This document shows, in pieces, positions 1 to 11,989 of a DNA stretch of 64,000 bases (position 1 is the stretch's first letter; each line of letters starts with the position of its first letter). Made by a program: the position numbers and the translations under genes. Where the stretch lies: assembly GCA_034440635.1 (NCBI GenBank), contig JAOTON010000478.1:186001-250000 (forward strand), read 5' to 3'. The notes beneath the pieces were generated by a model. The model had not been told where the DNA came from. It made no database searches and saw nothing but the letters and a program-made list of their open reading frames with translations. This DNA comes from Lepas anatifera (lineage: Eukaryota; Arthropoda; Thecostraca; Lepadidae).

Positions 1-2597
1 CACTTTGAATCGCCAAAACTAAAATCTCACCTCTCGTCTTACTATCTTGGGTTGACCCAAGCATCGCGTGTAATTTCGAATCTGGCCGCTCGCGACAGCT
101 GACATCTCGAATCCAAGATGAAAATAGTTTGAGAGCCTTAGGTGACCTGGTGAAGCTGAAGCTATATGATTTGTGGAATTTCCGTTTCGTGTCGGCGGTA
201 ACTTGTTGAGACTTCTTACGATCCACCAAGTAGCCTATTGGTCCCGAGTTGTACGGATTCGACCATGGAAGCCGTAGAGCATCGATTCTCAAGGGATTGC
301 AACGAGCAGACACATTTTCCAATCCATATTGCATGAGCCTGCCTACATTTGTGAAAATGTAAACCGTTTTCTAGCAAGGAGCCGAAGTATCTAGCTCTGC
401 AGCCACCAGGGGCTGGTAATTTTGGTGGTTTCACGTAATGAGAACAGAGAACTCTCAAGTGTGTTTTGGATGAAACATCTCTATAAGACTCAATCATGAT
501 CTTCCGGACATCAACTGTTCTAGAGAACCTATTTGAAAACCCACACTAGTTTGTCCGTAACAGAAATGTCTGCCGTTCTGGGCAGTGTGCGTCATGGCAG
601 GTCCGAGCTCCTGAGCTGCACTCGCTGGTCCCTGCTCCCGCAAACAACACCGCGCACGGCACCATCTCTTCCGAGAACATCCCCTGTCTCATGCGGGCCA
701 CGTGACCACCTTACTTTCGGTGTCCCAAGATCGCAACGGACAGTCATTCCCAAATCAGTAGAATCTAATCTGCACACAGGGAGTGTACCGGTCCCGTGTG
801 CCTCGGTGGCAGAGCGCAGAGCGCTGGATCGGCCGCGTGAGCCTGGCCGGGATGTGGGGCGGTCGCCGGAGCTCCGGGGCGGATCCAGGGCAGATGCTGC
901 AGCAAGGACAGCCACCTGCATCAGCAGCCGTCCCCGTCTGATCCTGGAAACTGTCATCAGATTGTGACGGCCGTAGCCGATTTAAAAGTGGGCTAGCTTG
1001 TCTGCAGCCAAAGCTGCTGCTACAAGCGGCGTCAAATAACTGCAAATGGAAATATTCATCTTCAATCAGAAGTAGCCTTCAGCTTCACATTAATTCATCG
1101 AAACGCGAATGACAGTTTCCTACTCCATTATCGGTCTCTGACTGACAAAACATACTCGTATTGTTGTATTTTGTTTAGAATCGTAAAATACGCATCGAAA
1201 AATGAAGCACAGTACAGTGAATTTTATACAAGCGGACAAAACCTGTAAGAGCGATTTATAGAGAAACTTGTACACTTGTACAGGGTCCTTCACTCGAACT
1301 GATATCTTTAGGCTGTTTAGTTTAGATAAGAAGAATACTCAGAAAGCGGTAGTTTTGATTTAATTCTGCTCAAAATTCTGTGAAGTTCTGTTTACATACC
1401 TATTCATTGTAATGGATGCCAATTTATGACAAGTGTGAAGGATTTAGTCATTAAGCGCTAAATGGAAAATTTGTGTTTTTAGAAGAGAACAGATTGTTGT
1501 CTCTCAGGTGGTGCGATACCAATAATGTCTGAGCTGTTGTAAGCAAAAATCAAACAGGCAGAACGAAAGGCATTGGGGACCATGTGATCCTGAGGTTGAA
1601 ATCGAGGGCCGGGACCAAGGACGTCAGAAAGTGGTGTGCAGGGCTGGTATCATTGGTGGGAAAATAAAAGGAAAACTTAAGCAGCTACTCCAGACCTGAC
1701 CGGGGCTGGTGTTGCATGATTGATGATCTGTTTGGTCACTTGTTGCAACCTATGAGAGCTGCAATACAAACACGTGCCGATACTTCTTGAATCCTGGTTT
1801 AAACAGAGCTATGATGAGAAAACGAACACCTGACATCTGCTGTCTTATACCAAAAGCATCATCCAAGGATGTTTTAAATGACAACATAACAAAAATTATA
1901 ACATTTTCAAATGTCATCGTGCATGTATTTCATAATTGGCAAGTTCCAAGTGTCAATATCGAACTCATGAAAATATCAGCTCTAACGAAAGATCCTGTAG
2001 AATGTGCATTTCAATAAAGAATTTATTTTCGTGTGTGTGTGTCATATATCTTCATGAATTGGTAAATGCGCGAACAGTTTTACCATTCTCTCCCTGCAAC
2101 GGGGCGCACTGAGAAGCGAGAGTGAATGGGAAAAGAGATGTTTGTTTGGTACCCAGCGGTGAAGGGAGTGACTCCAGCCTCGGTGCCCGTGTGAAGTTCC
2201 TCTTGTTAGCTCATGCATGCTGCCTAGTAATGAGATGCTTATCATTGCTTATTCGTTATTGCAGTGGTCAGATTTTGGTGTTTTAACAAAAACTTGAAGA
2301 AAAGGAAATGTTTAAGCTGGATTGTTCATTGCTGTAAAAATGACTAGAGTCACGTTTATGACATCGAGGCCAATGCCTCATTGAGAGCCCACTGCGTGTC
2401 CTGCACGAATGGGAATGGAAGCTTTTATTTCGACGAACGTGATTTCAGCCGATATAACCCAGACGGCACATAAGCCACCACGACTTAACGGCGAATCCTC
2501 GTTTTACGAGGGATTGCTTTGCATCATTCCAAGCCCAGTAGCTATTGGGAAACCCCTCCAGTGCAGAGCACGATGCAGGAGTTCTGCTTTTACTTTC
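1..2597. other. No gene recognised
   Basis: A GC-rich patch at about 590-960 (GCCGGAGCTCCGGGGCGG near 865) lies in otherwise AT-rich DNA. Short frames are open on both strands there and none is recognisable. A GTGTGTGTGT tract lies at about 2031-2041. Nothing else stands out. Confidence 0.5.
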
Positions 2598-2618
2598 CCT
2601 CTCTCTCTCCCTCTCTCC

Positions 2619-2667
<49 letters not shown>
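2598..2667. repeat. (CT)n microsatellite
   Basis: About 70 bases of almost pure CT with a few CCT interruptions; complementary to the (GA)n tract at 2837-2876. Confidence 0.9.
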
Positions 2668-2669
<2 letters not shown>

Positions 2670-2836
2670 ATACAAGGTTTGTTTAGTTCGGGATCTAAAG
2701 TTAGCAAGGTGTAAATTGGCCTGGCTCCTCGAATCCTGGATGCAAAATACTCTTGGATTATATGTTCGGAAAAGTCATTCATCAGAATCAGGTAGGTCAA
2801 ATCACAAATTATCCGTCATAGTGTCGCCAGACCTCA

Positions 2837-2837
2837 A

Positions 2838-2870
<33 letters not shown>

Positions 2871-2876
2871 GAGAGA
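2837..2876. repeat. (GA)n microsatellite
   Basis: About 40 bases of GA with one GGG interruption, in inverted relation to the (CT)n tract about 170 bases upstream. Confidence 0.9.
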
Positions 2877-3705
2877 TTTGAGGTTTGGATACGATATGGC
2901 TGAGAATTGTGATTTAAACCACCAGATTCTGATGAAGGGCTGTGCCCGAATATATAATCTAAGTGTATTCTACATCAAGGATTCAAGGAGACAGACAAAC
3001 AAACACCTTGTCAACTTAGTTCGGGCTCTTTCAAAAGTGTCTTGACTCGTGATTATAGAGTCATAATTCAGGAGATTATTTCAATCATGGAGGTAATATC
3101 CAAGGAGTTTTCTTCGCCACTGAGCATTTAAAGTAGATTTCATCCGCCCGCAGTGCGTTAGTATTACAAGGTCTGAATTCTGGAGACTTCGGTATGGACC
3201 AATCCAGAATTTCGTCAGCCACTTAGTACTTACTTAATTGGTATTTAAGCCACATTATAAGTCGACAGTTTGCGAAACTGGCGGCGGTTTAGCAAGTTCC
3301 AACATCATCCGGGCTTAGATTTATTGGCAAGGCCTCTCTGACCGGAGAGGCCAGGGCACATCTCCTGAGGCTGCATTTGAGCTAACTGAATTAATATTGT
3401 CAAGTAAAACAGTAACTTCATTAATAAGCGAACCACGCGTTCCCCCAGCTCAGTAAAGTGCATGAATACAGGCTATACGGGCCTATATTGATACCGTTGA
3501 CAAAACTGAAGTTCATCCGCTGGAAGTACTGCTTCTGAGGACAAAAAATATTTGGGGGAAGCTTTGAACCCTGCATTTGTTCTCCACATGTGACAAAATA
3601 TGTTCTGTGAGTGGATAAGTCGAAACCTAGTTTGTTTGTGGTGTGGCTTTAACAGAGACAAAATTCCTCCCGTTTGTGACAGAAATGTTAAGAGTTCAAG
3701 CTTTG
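2877..3705. other. No gene recognised
   Basis: Ordinary AT-rich DNA; no repeats or recognisable frames. Confidence 0.5.
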
Positions 3706-4857
3706 TTAACCCTTGCCCGGTGGCGGGTACGAGCCACCTTCGCCCTGGTGGGGGGCTAAAAGACCCCCCACGATCTCAAAAACTAAGAGAGCTAGAAAAA
3801 GCGCAAAACGGCAATCAAGCTCTTCGAAAATGATATCGAAAATACTTCGGTATTTTTCTTGTCAGGTCAATATCAAGGTCACCAGAGGTCAAAATAGGTC
3901 AAAATCGCTAATATGAGGTGTACTAAGAAAACCTCCTATATCTCAGAAACTATGATAGCTAGAAACATTTTTTAACACCATTCAAGCTCTTGAGATGCGC
4001 TTTCATTACAGTGGCCTTCATTTTCGTGTCAGGTCAAAGCCTAGGGAGCTACAGGTCACTAAATATTGGGCATATTCTTGGGAATGTCCATAGCCCCCAT
4101 GCATAGGGCGTTTACTTTTCGCTAATAGCTTCCAAACCAAACAAGATACAGCCATAGTTTATGCACCATTGCAATCCTCTCGTCAATACGAATCGAATGA
4201 TATATGATATTGCTATGTCAGGTCAAATTTAAGAATTTGACCTGACCCAGGCAACGGTCTGACCCAACTTGACCTGGTATAGTCATGATGTATATCATTT
4301 GACTTCCAGTGACTATACAAACACTTCGGTGACAAAATAAAAGCTCTATCTTAGTTTATTCAAAATTTATGAGAAAAACACCTAAAATGTTATTTGACCT
4401 AAGGTGACCTTTTAAAGGTCACAAGTCAAAGTTTTGGTATCAGCTTCAGAAATGGGCTAAGAGCAGTCGCAACCGATGTTTGAAGTTGATTCCATCCATA
4501 CTTACTGAGAAAAGCTCATTTCGTGATTTTCCATGCATTGTCAATGGGGAGGTCATGCTCTGCACATGACCTTGGGTCCAATATCAAAATCCCGGAACAA
4601 TGTTGTAGCTCCTGGTGGGCCCAAGATGTGGTATGAGTTTCAACTTGATCGATTAACCCTTCTTTTAGTTATGCCGTCCTAAGTTTTTTGGGTGGGTCAC
4701 TTCACCTGACCTGGTGACCTGACCTGATATGACCTTGAGCCAAAATTTTCAGGAAAGATGTAAAATGATGAAGGAACAGCTAGGCAGTTTGGCGGCGCTG
4801 GCGCCGGTTTTTGGTCACTTTGGAAAACCCGAGGGGGTCTAAAGCCCCCGAGGTTAA
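3706..4857. mobile_element. TTAA-flanked hairpin element 1 (sub-family D)
   Basis: TTAACCC at 3706 and GGTTAA ending 4857. Both ends are GC-rich, with subterminal palindromic arms of the type GGGGG...CCCCC. The core has many AGGTCA/TGACCT hexamers (for example near 3863-3905, 4020-4050, 4200-4275 and 4390-4430). A GGCGGCGC / GCGCCGGT hairpin lies near 4790-4810. It contains the block ATCGAATGATATATGATAT shared with other copies. No coding capacity seen. Confidence 0.75.
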
Positions 4858-5399
4858 CAGAAAACGGTAAACACCGTTCAGGTTTTAAAGTTTTTCGGGA
4901 TTTTGCTCCCGTTCAGACCAAGGTACTTATGTTTAAAGTACCGGGTAGCTTTTGAGACCATCTGACCCTGAACAACTCTGTGGAAATCCACCGGTTTCAA
5001 AGGTTTGCGCAAGATCCACCGCAGACGTGCAATGGAAATAGCTTTAACTTGCGATGAATTGTCCTAGGCTTTCGTAAAAAGTATACACTGCAAAACAGTG
5101 GCGCAACCAGGATTTCATTTTCGGTGGGGGGGTAGATTTCTAGAGTGTGCTCCCTCCCCCATGTGTGCCCCGCCCCCATATACTTGAAGCCTGAAAAACG
5201 TGCACATTTTTGGGTGTGCCCCCCCTTTTGATAATACGAGCTTTCTACAGTTCCAGATTTTGAAGGTCTATCTATTTTAGCTCCAGCTTTAGAATACAAG
5301 TGACATCATTCTGGCACAATCAATTTACTTGTCTTGGCGGACATTATCCAACGTCTTTTTAGTTAAATACGCCTGGTATCCTTTTATTTTTTTATTTCA

Positions 5400-6475
5400 G
5401 ACTCAGAGGCAAACTCTGGGGTACTCCTGAGACTAGTTCTTGGGTCCTCCCAAATATCAACTCTGGGAGCGCTCGAGAACTACTCTTGAACCCCCGAAAT
5501 CAGCTCGGAGGCCCTCGAGACCAACTCTTCAGGCCCCAAAACCAGCTTTAGGACCCCGAAACAGACTCTTGAGGGACCTCCGAGACCAGCTCCTGAGGTC
5601 CCAGGCCAAAATTTTGGGCCACTGAAATAAACCCTTGTGGGCCTTCCGAAACCAGCTCGGGGGGCTCCAAAACTGGGTTCTGGGGGCCTGAGACTAAATC
5701 TTCCCTCTGGGACCAACTTCTTGAGCTCTGAGAGTACAACTTTGGGCCCCCGAGACTAGCTGTTGTGGGCCTCCCGAGGCCAATTTAGACGGGCTCGAGA
5801 CAAGCTCCTGAGGGCCCCAAGATCATCGCTGAGGCCCTTCAAGAACAGCTCAAAGGTTCCCAAATACCAGCTCTGGGGTTCCCAACATCAACTCTTGGGC
5901 TCCCCAAGAACAATTCGTGAGGCTGCCGAGACCAACACTTGGGGCATGTGAAAACAGCTGGGGACCAAACACCGCCTTTGAGGGCTTGCTGAGGCCAGTT
6001 TTTGAAGGACCGAGACCAAAACTTTGGGCCCTGAGGCCAACACTTGTGGGCCTCAGGACCAACTCTGGGGGTCCCCGAGACAAACCATTGAGGGCCCTTC
6101 GAGACCAACTCGGGCTGGGACTGAGACCAAATCTTGGACCCTCAGAACAACTCGAGGGCCGCAAAACCAACTCGAGACTGGCTCTGGAGGGCCCAAGACT
6201 AGCTCTTGGGGTGCCCTCTGAGACCAATGCTGGGTCCCCGAGACTAACTCTGCCCCCCCCACGAGAACAACTCTTGGGACCCCTGGGATGGACTCTGGAG
6301 GCCCCGAGACTGACTCTGGGTTCCCAATGCTAACTCTTGAGGGCTCTAAGAGACCAACTCTAGGGGCCCCGAGACCAAATTTTGGGAGCCTGAGACCAAC
6401 TAGACCAAATATGGGGCCCCGAGACTAAATCTTGGAATTGGGGGCCTAGGAGAAAGTCTGAGGGTTTCTAAAATG
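5400..6475. repeat. Degenerate GC-rich minisatellite
   Basis: Repeated phrase of the type GGGCCCCGAGACCAACTCTT at irregular spacing of roughly 25-35 bases through about 1.1 kb. Preceded at 5096 by CAGTGGCGCAACC, which looks like a hAT-type terminus. Confidence 0.75.
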
Positions 6476-7762
6476 TGTCCTCTAAATCCTGTGCCTACCC
6501 CTTCCCAAAGGCCAGTTAACGTGTTCATAATGTGCTATGTGTGTCCCTAAAGGTTTTTGTGCGTGCCCAAATGTCTAATGTGTGCCCCTAAAATCGATCA
6601 AGGTGTGCCTTCCTGATGCTTTTTGTTATATCAACATATCTGTTTAGGTACTGATGTCGTTTTCACTTGTTTTGTATATTTTATTTTTATCTCAAATGTG
6701 CTCAAATTTTCCCCTCACTTGGTTGGCTGGGTAGGATAAGTGGAAGCTTCGAGGAAAATATGAAAATTTCTGGAAGAAAATTCCTACATTACATTGCCTC
6801 CTAGTATTCTGCCTGAGCATTTGAAACTCAAGTCCCTCCCCACTTGTTCCTTCCCACTGTTTTTCAACAGCCTGCACATCCATAAATGGTGATGCCACAT
6901 ATCTTGATGGCATTGGTCCGCTGAGAACAAGGGAGTTCTTAATCCATTCTTGCCATCACACATCATCCACCCTGCACGCCGGGCTTCCTTTAGTCCCCTG
7001 TAGATGGCGCTACGTAGCGTTATGTGGCCGGGCCTCGTCAATCGACGACGGTTTCGATGAGTCATACAGTGAGGCTGGGCCAAACAATTCCTTTAACAGC
7101 ACCGCAAGTTACTCAGTTAAAATCTTACGGATTGTGGCAATATGCTGCTTTTCAGTGTTAAGCAAAGCAAATGAATAAGTTAAATGTATGCAGTGAATAA
7201 CAACTTTGGTTTTTCTCACCACCTCAACGTTTCCCATGTGTCCCCTCTCAATTTGGCGTGAAGGTATTTCTGGCGTGTCAGAAGAGTATTTCTGACGTGC
7301 CATCTTTCTTGCACTACACTTACCAGCGACTCCGCGTGAGTGGAAACTCCGCCCACGGAGGGAGATTTCCCTTTTCCGTGAAGGCTCGCAACTACCCCGT
7401 TAGGGCGGTGGGCGGATGAACTCCGGCTCACCACCGGCCGCTGCAAAGCCGATTAGCCAGGTCGGGGGCCGTCTCCAACGATGCGTGCGAGATCCTGCCG
7501 GGCTGCGATGATGGAGCAAGGCTGCCCCAGAACAGGACCGTAAAATTTCTCTCCAGTGTACATATTGTGACAAGTGTTACTGACCGCACGGGCTCACTTC
7601 CAGCAGCTGATTCCAATGGAATCAGGCTTCTTGGTGGAGAGAACTGAGGCATAAATGCGGTGACATTCTGGAAAGTTGCGATTATTGTCTATTGCATGCG
7701 AGTGCCAAATGGGATCAGCTATATAAAATCATGTATTCGTTTTGATTTTATTCCGGGTGAAT
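6476..7762. other. No gene recognised
   Basis: AT-rich DNA with a more GC-rich patch at 7320-7520. The expected N-terminal part of the Penelope reverse transcriptase is not recognisable here. Confidence 0.45.
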
Positions 7763-8300
7763 GAATATTTACAAATGTGCCTGTTGACACTACTATCGAG
7801 ATAATCTTAAACAACGTTTATGAGCATGAATCCATCCCACAGTTACGTGTTCCTAGGAATATCCTTAAGAGAATGTTTGAGATATGCACTAAAGACACGC
7901 CCTTCCGGTGCCGACTGGGGAGCCTTTACCGACAGATCGACAGAGTCGCAATGGGCTCGCACCTTGGTGTACTCTTTGCTGAAGGTTATATGGCGTATAT
8001 CGAGTCCATGGCAATCAACTCGATAAACCCTAGAACATACATACACATATACTCAAGGTATATAGATGAAATCTTCACTGAAATCTCAAGTGAAGAGCAG
8101 CTCTTGCAATTAAAGTCCAGGCTAGAAGAACACTCAGTACTTACAATTATCATAGAGTGCCCCATCAACGAGACAATATCCTTTCTGGATGTCTTTGTAG
8201 ACGCAACGAATGAGCCCTTTCTAAAGTCTGTCTACAGAAAAGCCACTGACACAGGCCACTGTCTCAACGGTGCCAGCGAATGTCCTGACATATATACACT
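7763..8300 (+). pseudogene. Penelope-like element, reverse transcriptase fragment
   Basis: The frame begins after a stop at 7762, inside the motif that normally reads LFTNVP (here IFTNVPVD), so the N-terminal part of the enzyme is missing. Next come the family motifs YRQIDRVAMGSHLGVLFAEG (usually Y-x-Q-x-x-G-V-A-M-G-S-P-L-G), the catalytic box RYIDEIF, SFLDVFVD and SVYRKATDTGHCLN-x4-ECPD. These define the reverse transcriptase of Penelope-like elements, which pair with a GIY-YIG nuclease. The second catalytic aspartate of Y-x-D-D is Glu (codon 8068-8070), which should impair polymerisation. A one-base frame change near 8290-8305 separates this part from the nuclease part downstream. This is a degraded copy. 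Confidence 0.85.
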
Positions 8301-9008
8301 CGTGCGTACATCAGCTGTGCTACCAAACACTCTTCCTCTTGGCCTTTACTACATCACGAACTAGAACGGGTCAGACAGATCCTAGTTAACAACAACTACA
8401 AACAAAAACAGATTGATGAACAGATTCGTATTCAGCTCCACCAACACTTTTTGGACACAAACTCCAAAACACCACAGGCAGATCCTAGCAAAAATATCAC
8501 TTTATACTATCAGGGAACCATGTCGACGGAGTACAAGCGCGACGAAAGAGTACTTCGGAACATTGTCGCGAGAAACTGCACCCTGACAGACCCAGAACAC
8601 CAAATTAAACTCGTAACCTACTACAGAAATCCTTCCATTTCCAGTCTGGTCATGTCAAACAACCTTACTAAGGACACCACTCCCTTGAAGGTCACCAATG
8701 TCGTATGCGAGTTCCGTTGTCCCATCGGCAACTGCGCGCGCCGAACTAACTCCACGTATATTTACCACACAACCACAACCCTTTCCCGCCGTATTACGAT
8801 GCACCTTCAAACAGGCGCCCCTAACAAACATGTCTCTACCCATGGAAAAACCCTCACCCGAGCTATCATGGTAGATAACACTACCATCATAGCCAGGTGC
8901 ACCAACAAGAAAAAATTGTCCGTGCTCGAAGCTGTCCTAATAAGAGACAGAGAGGGACCCAACAATAAACCGCCAAAGGAACATGCGAGGCACACTGTCA
9001 CTCTATGA
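8301..9008 (+). pseudogene. Penelope-like element, connector and GIY-YIG endonuclease
   Basis: Continues the upstream element in another frame from about 8301 (RAYISCATKHSSSW, then ELERVRQILVNNNY) and stays open to the stop at 9006-9008. The C-terminal domain shows the cysteine cluster C-E-F-R-C-P-I-G-N-C, then TTTTLSRRITMHLQTGAP with the conserved arginines, a downstream histidine, and the candidate catalytic Glu in VLEAVLIR (codon 8928-8930). The YIG part of the nuclease signature reads YIY (8757-8765), so the glycine is lost. Penelope-like elements use this nuclease to nick target DNA. With the Asp-to-Glu change in the polymerase and the frameshift, the copy looks inactive. Confidence 0.85.
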
Positions 9009-9180
9009 CAGGCGCCTCTCCACCATGGTTCTATGTAGTTGAAGTGTATAGAACCGGTACAAGTGCAGTGTTATGTGTAAATATCGATTTAAGAACTGAA
9101 TTTAATGTGATGTGCAAATACTCTTGCAAATAGTTAATTTGTAAGGATGGATGAGGCTATCTTTATATGAAAGATACCTA

Positions 9181-9251
9181 CCTCATTGCGACAACACTTT
9201 AAAGATCTAACCTATTGAAAGATCTAACCTCATTGCGACAACACTTTAAAG
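9181..9251 (+). repeat. Short direct repeat downstream of the Penelope relic
   Basis: The 24-base string starting CCTCATTGCGACAACACT occurs at 9181-9204 and again at 9228-9251, separated by a partly duplicated AAGATCTAACC. It could belong to the element's 3' terminal region. Confidence 0.6.
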
Positions 9252-9949
9252 CCACCTATTTGTGTGGAAGTGTGAAATACATGTGAACTACGCAAAAGTA
9301 ACACGATACAGAACTGTAAAAATATGAAAATCTACTCCTCTCTTGGAAGCCTAGAAAGCAATTGCTCGAATCGATTGAAACCGAATGTATTTGTATCTTA
9401 TTTTATTGTTGTGCCTTTATTTTCATATGTCTGAATGCAATGTAGGCACAATCTTAAACAGCTTTAACGACCATAGACCCCTATATATTTGTTTATTGGT
9501 GCTATATGAGCAACAGGGTCATACCCCAATAAAAGCTCAAGTCAGGAATCATAAAACATGATCACGGTAAACAGGTCACATACAACTACAGGTAAAAATG
9601 AGGGCCAACAAACTACAAACAACAATCACATTGCGAGCTGTATATATCGAGCGATATGCACTTAAAACAGTAAACAGATGAATATCATAGAGTTGAAAAG
9701 TCCACTTTGTGCAACTCGCAAGCAACGACTTAATATATAAACGAACCTGTGCTCTAAACTGACCAAATGAAGATTTAAAAGGGTCGGAAAGTGAACATGC
9801 CGTCAGATAAGAGTTAAAATTAGTGGTCGAGTGGCAAAACAATCCACGCCTCACAGTTTCTACCCTTCCAAATGGACATGCAGCATACTACTGAACATTG
9901 CCCTGTATTCCTTCTGGGACATGAAAGGGGAAATTACCGAGCAGAAAGG

Positions 9950-11090
9950 CGGAGTCTATTTTTCCGGAGATAATTTTGTGTGCGAAAGGATATCATATTG
10001 TAGTCGCCGATTAGCCAGAGTGTTTATTTTGAATGTAGCCAAAGATCATGGTACAAATGATGGTGAGCTTTTCGTTGAACTTGACGCGAGCCAAATCAGA
10101 ATTTATGCTGAATTTTGTCCAGTTATCAAGATAAGTCTTGGCGCCCACCCCAAATTATGCAGCCAAACTCCATAATAGATCGAATTTTACCAAAATAAGG
10201 CGCCATGGTTCGGGTTTCACTTCCGTCTCGCTCTCCCTCTGAATGGCCAACGTGAAGAGACCGAATCATCAGGCCTAGTGCCTGTTCGCCTTACTAACAT
10301 GTGTTCAGGTGTTCTACAAAGTCAATTTAGATCCAACCACACTCCAGGTCCGGTTGCAGACTTTCTCTAGTGTGAGTTTTGGTTTTGTATGCGGTTGGAA
10401 TAGGCTTTCATTTCAATGACACGGTGAACGATTTACATTTGGCTGGATTGAGTTGAAGCTTCCAAGTGCAGACCATGCAGCTAAGATGTTAGATTGTCCT
10501 GAAGGAGCTCAATGTCGTGTTGCGAAGTAATTTTGTTGTATAATTTTACGTTGTCAGCAAATAAGAGACAATTAGTCTTAATTTTGTCTGGAAGATCGTT
10601 TATGTCGAAGCGAAAAGGAGAGGCGAGATAATTCCACTTTCCGGAGTTCCAGAGCGTACATAGCCCATTCAGAACATTTTCCGTTCCAATAACGCGTTGC
10701 TTACGATTTTCTAACTATGATGAAAGCCATTCCAGGGCTGCACCTGAGACTTGGTAGAGTTTTCAATTTGTGATGGAAGTTTGTGATTGACGCTCTGGAA
10801 CGTCGCTGAATAGTCCGTATAAATAACGTTGGTTTAATGGCCTAATGATATAGACTCCCATGCTGTTTTTAAAGGCAAGCTAAATTTGAGTCACATGATC
10901 GGCGTGGGACAAACCATGTTGTTTTGGGTCAGGACTGGTTGCACGTGAGAAGAAGTACGTCCTACGCACCGTTCGAAGTTTGCCAAACAGCGAGGTGAGT
11001 GAGACAGACCGATAATTTGAAGGTAATTTTCTGGACCCCTTTTTGTGATGGGCACGATGTTAGCCTGCCCATCTGCTCGGAAAGACAACT
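9950..11090 (-). pseudogene. LINE reverse transcriptase relic (jockey/CR1-like)
   Basis: Read from 11088 leftwards. The N-terminal block ANIVPITKRGPENY...FERCVG...PVLTQNN matches the usual A-N-V-V-P-I-x-K-K-G and F-E-R-I-V region of non-LTR reverse transcriptases. Around 10640-10590 the string SGTPESGIISPLLF replaces SGTPQGSVLSPLLF. At 10620-10500 another frame reads FDINDLPDKIKTNCLLFADN followed by VKLYNKITSQHDIELLQ. The catalytic F-A-D-D box is FADN (the Asn codon is the complement of 10550-10552). Weak thumb-region similarity (SIMEFGCIIWG) continues to about 10130. Several frame changes and stops separate these blocks, so it is a dead copy. The family call rests on motif order only; the boundaries are approximate. 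Confidence 0.72.
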
Positions 11091-11591
11091 AAGACACTGA
11101 CGCCTGGAAGTATAGTCACGGGACCGACGCTGCTCACTGACTCCTTTAATTGTCTAATGTTATCGGCCCATATAGTCACATATAGTCATATGTACTCTAT
11201 AGTCACATCACCTTTGCCTCCCAGTGTGGGGAGGAGCTGACAGAACACAACTCGCGTGCGTGCAGAGTGATGCAAATTCAGCTGCCCGTGTCGTCTCAGG
11301 CAAGCGCAAACGTGAGCACACATCACCAGTGCTGGAAGTCCGTGGCTGACTCTCGATTTAAGACAAAATCCCCCAGCGAGACTGTCTGAGAGTGTTCAAG
11401 GACATCTCCATCGACGATTAGCGCGTGCCGAGTGCACTGCGATGTATATTGAAGCCGCGGTTTCCACCATGGGGGCTAGGGCGCACGGGTTCCGGCAGCA
11501 GCCTTCGCGCTGTAGGCTGGGATCCACGCCGAGTGCATTTGTGTATCGGGCTTCTTCTGGGATTAGTCTGCTGCCTCGGGCAGCATTGTCA

Positions 11592-11982
11592 CAGTGGCGG
11601 ATCCAGGGGGGGGCAAAAAGGCAATTGCCCCCCAAACGGAAAAGCTCGGGGCAAAACTATGTTTTTGCCCCCCCAAAGCGATCGACCTCCTTTTTCCCCG
11701 ACTCCTTTTTAGCTTGTAAGCAAGATTTTGGTGCTTTAACTCTCAACTTCAAACAGAATTAGTGAAGTTCAGTGAAAATATAGGGGCTTGGATAGGAAAA
11801 AAAGTATCTTGAGCCCATATTTTTCACCCCGTGACGCTTTTATTTTTTTTAGGCTTTTCGTCTCCAGTTCCCAAAATCCTACCGAAAAGGCATATTGTAA
11901 CGCAACTTTTCACTGCGTGACGTTTTTTTTGCTTTTCGACTTTGGTTTGCCCCTCCAAACCAACCGGCTAGATCTGCCACTG
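11592..11982. mobile_element. hAT-type MITE with perfect 8-bp target duplication
   Basis: Starts CAGTGGCGGATCCAG and ends CTAGATCTGCCACTG, with CATTGTCA duplicated at 11584-11591 and 11983-11990. The 391-bp interior holds G/C-rich runs (GCCCCCC) and two AT-rich near-repeats. An 8-bp duplication with CAGTGGC ends is the hAT signature. No transposase. Confidence 0.85.
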
Positions 11983-11989
11983 CATTGTC

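Noticed and set aside
533..967. 144-codon open frame in a GC-rich patch
   Set aside because: The opposite strand is open over the same span, no domain is recognisable, and GC content alone explains the lack of stops.
5440..6333. Pro/Arg-rich overlapping frames on both strands
   Set aside because: Produced by the degenerate minisatellite at 5400-6475.
9831..10175. 114-codon plus-strand frame
   Set aside because: It lies opposite the minus-strand LINE relic and has no recognisable motif.
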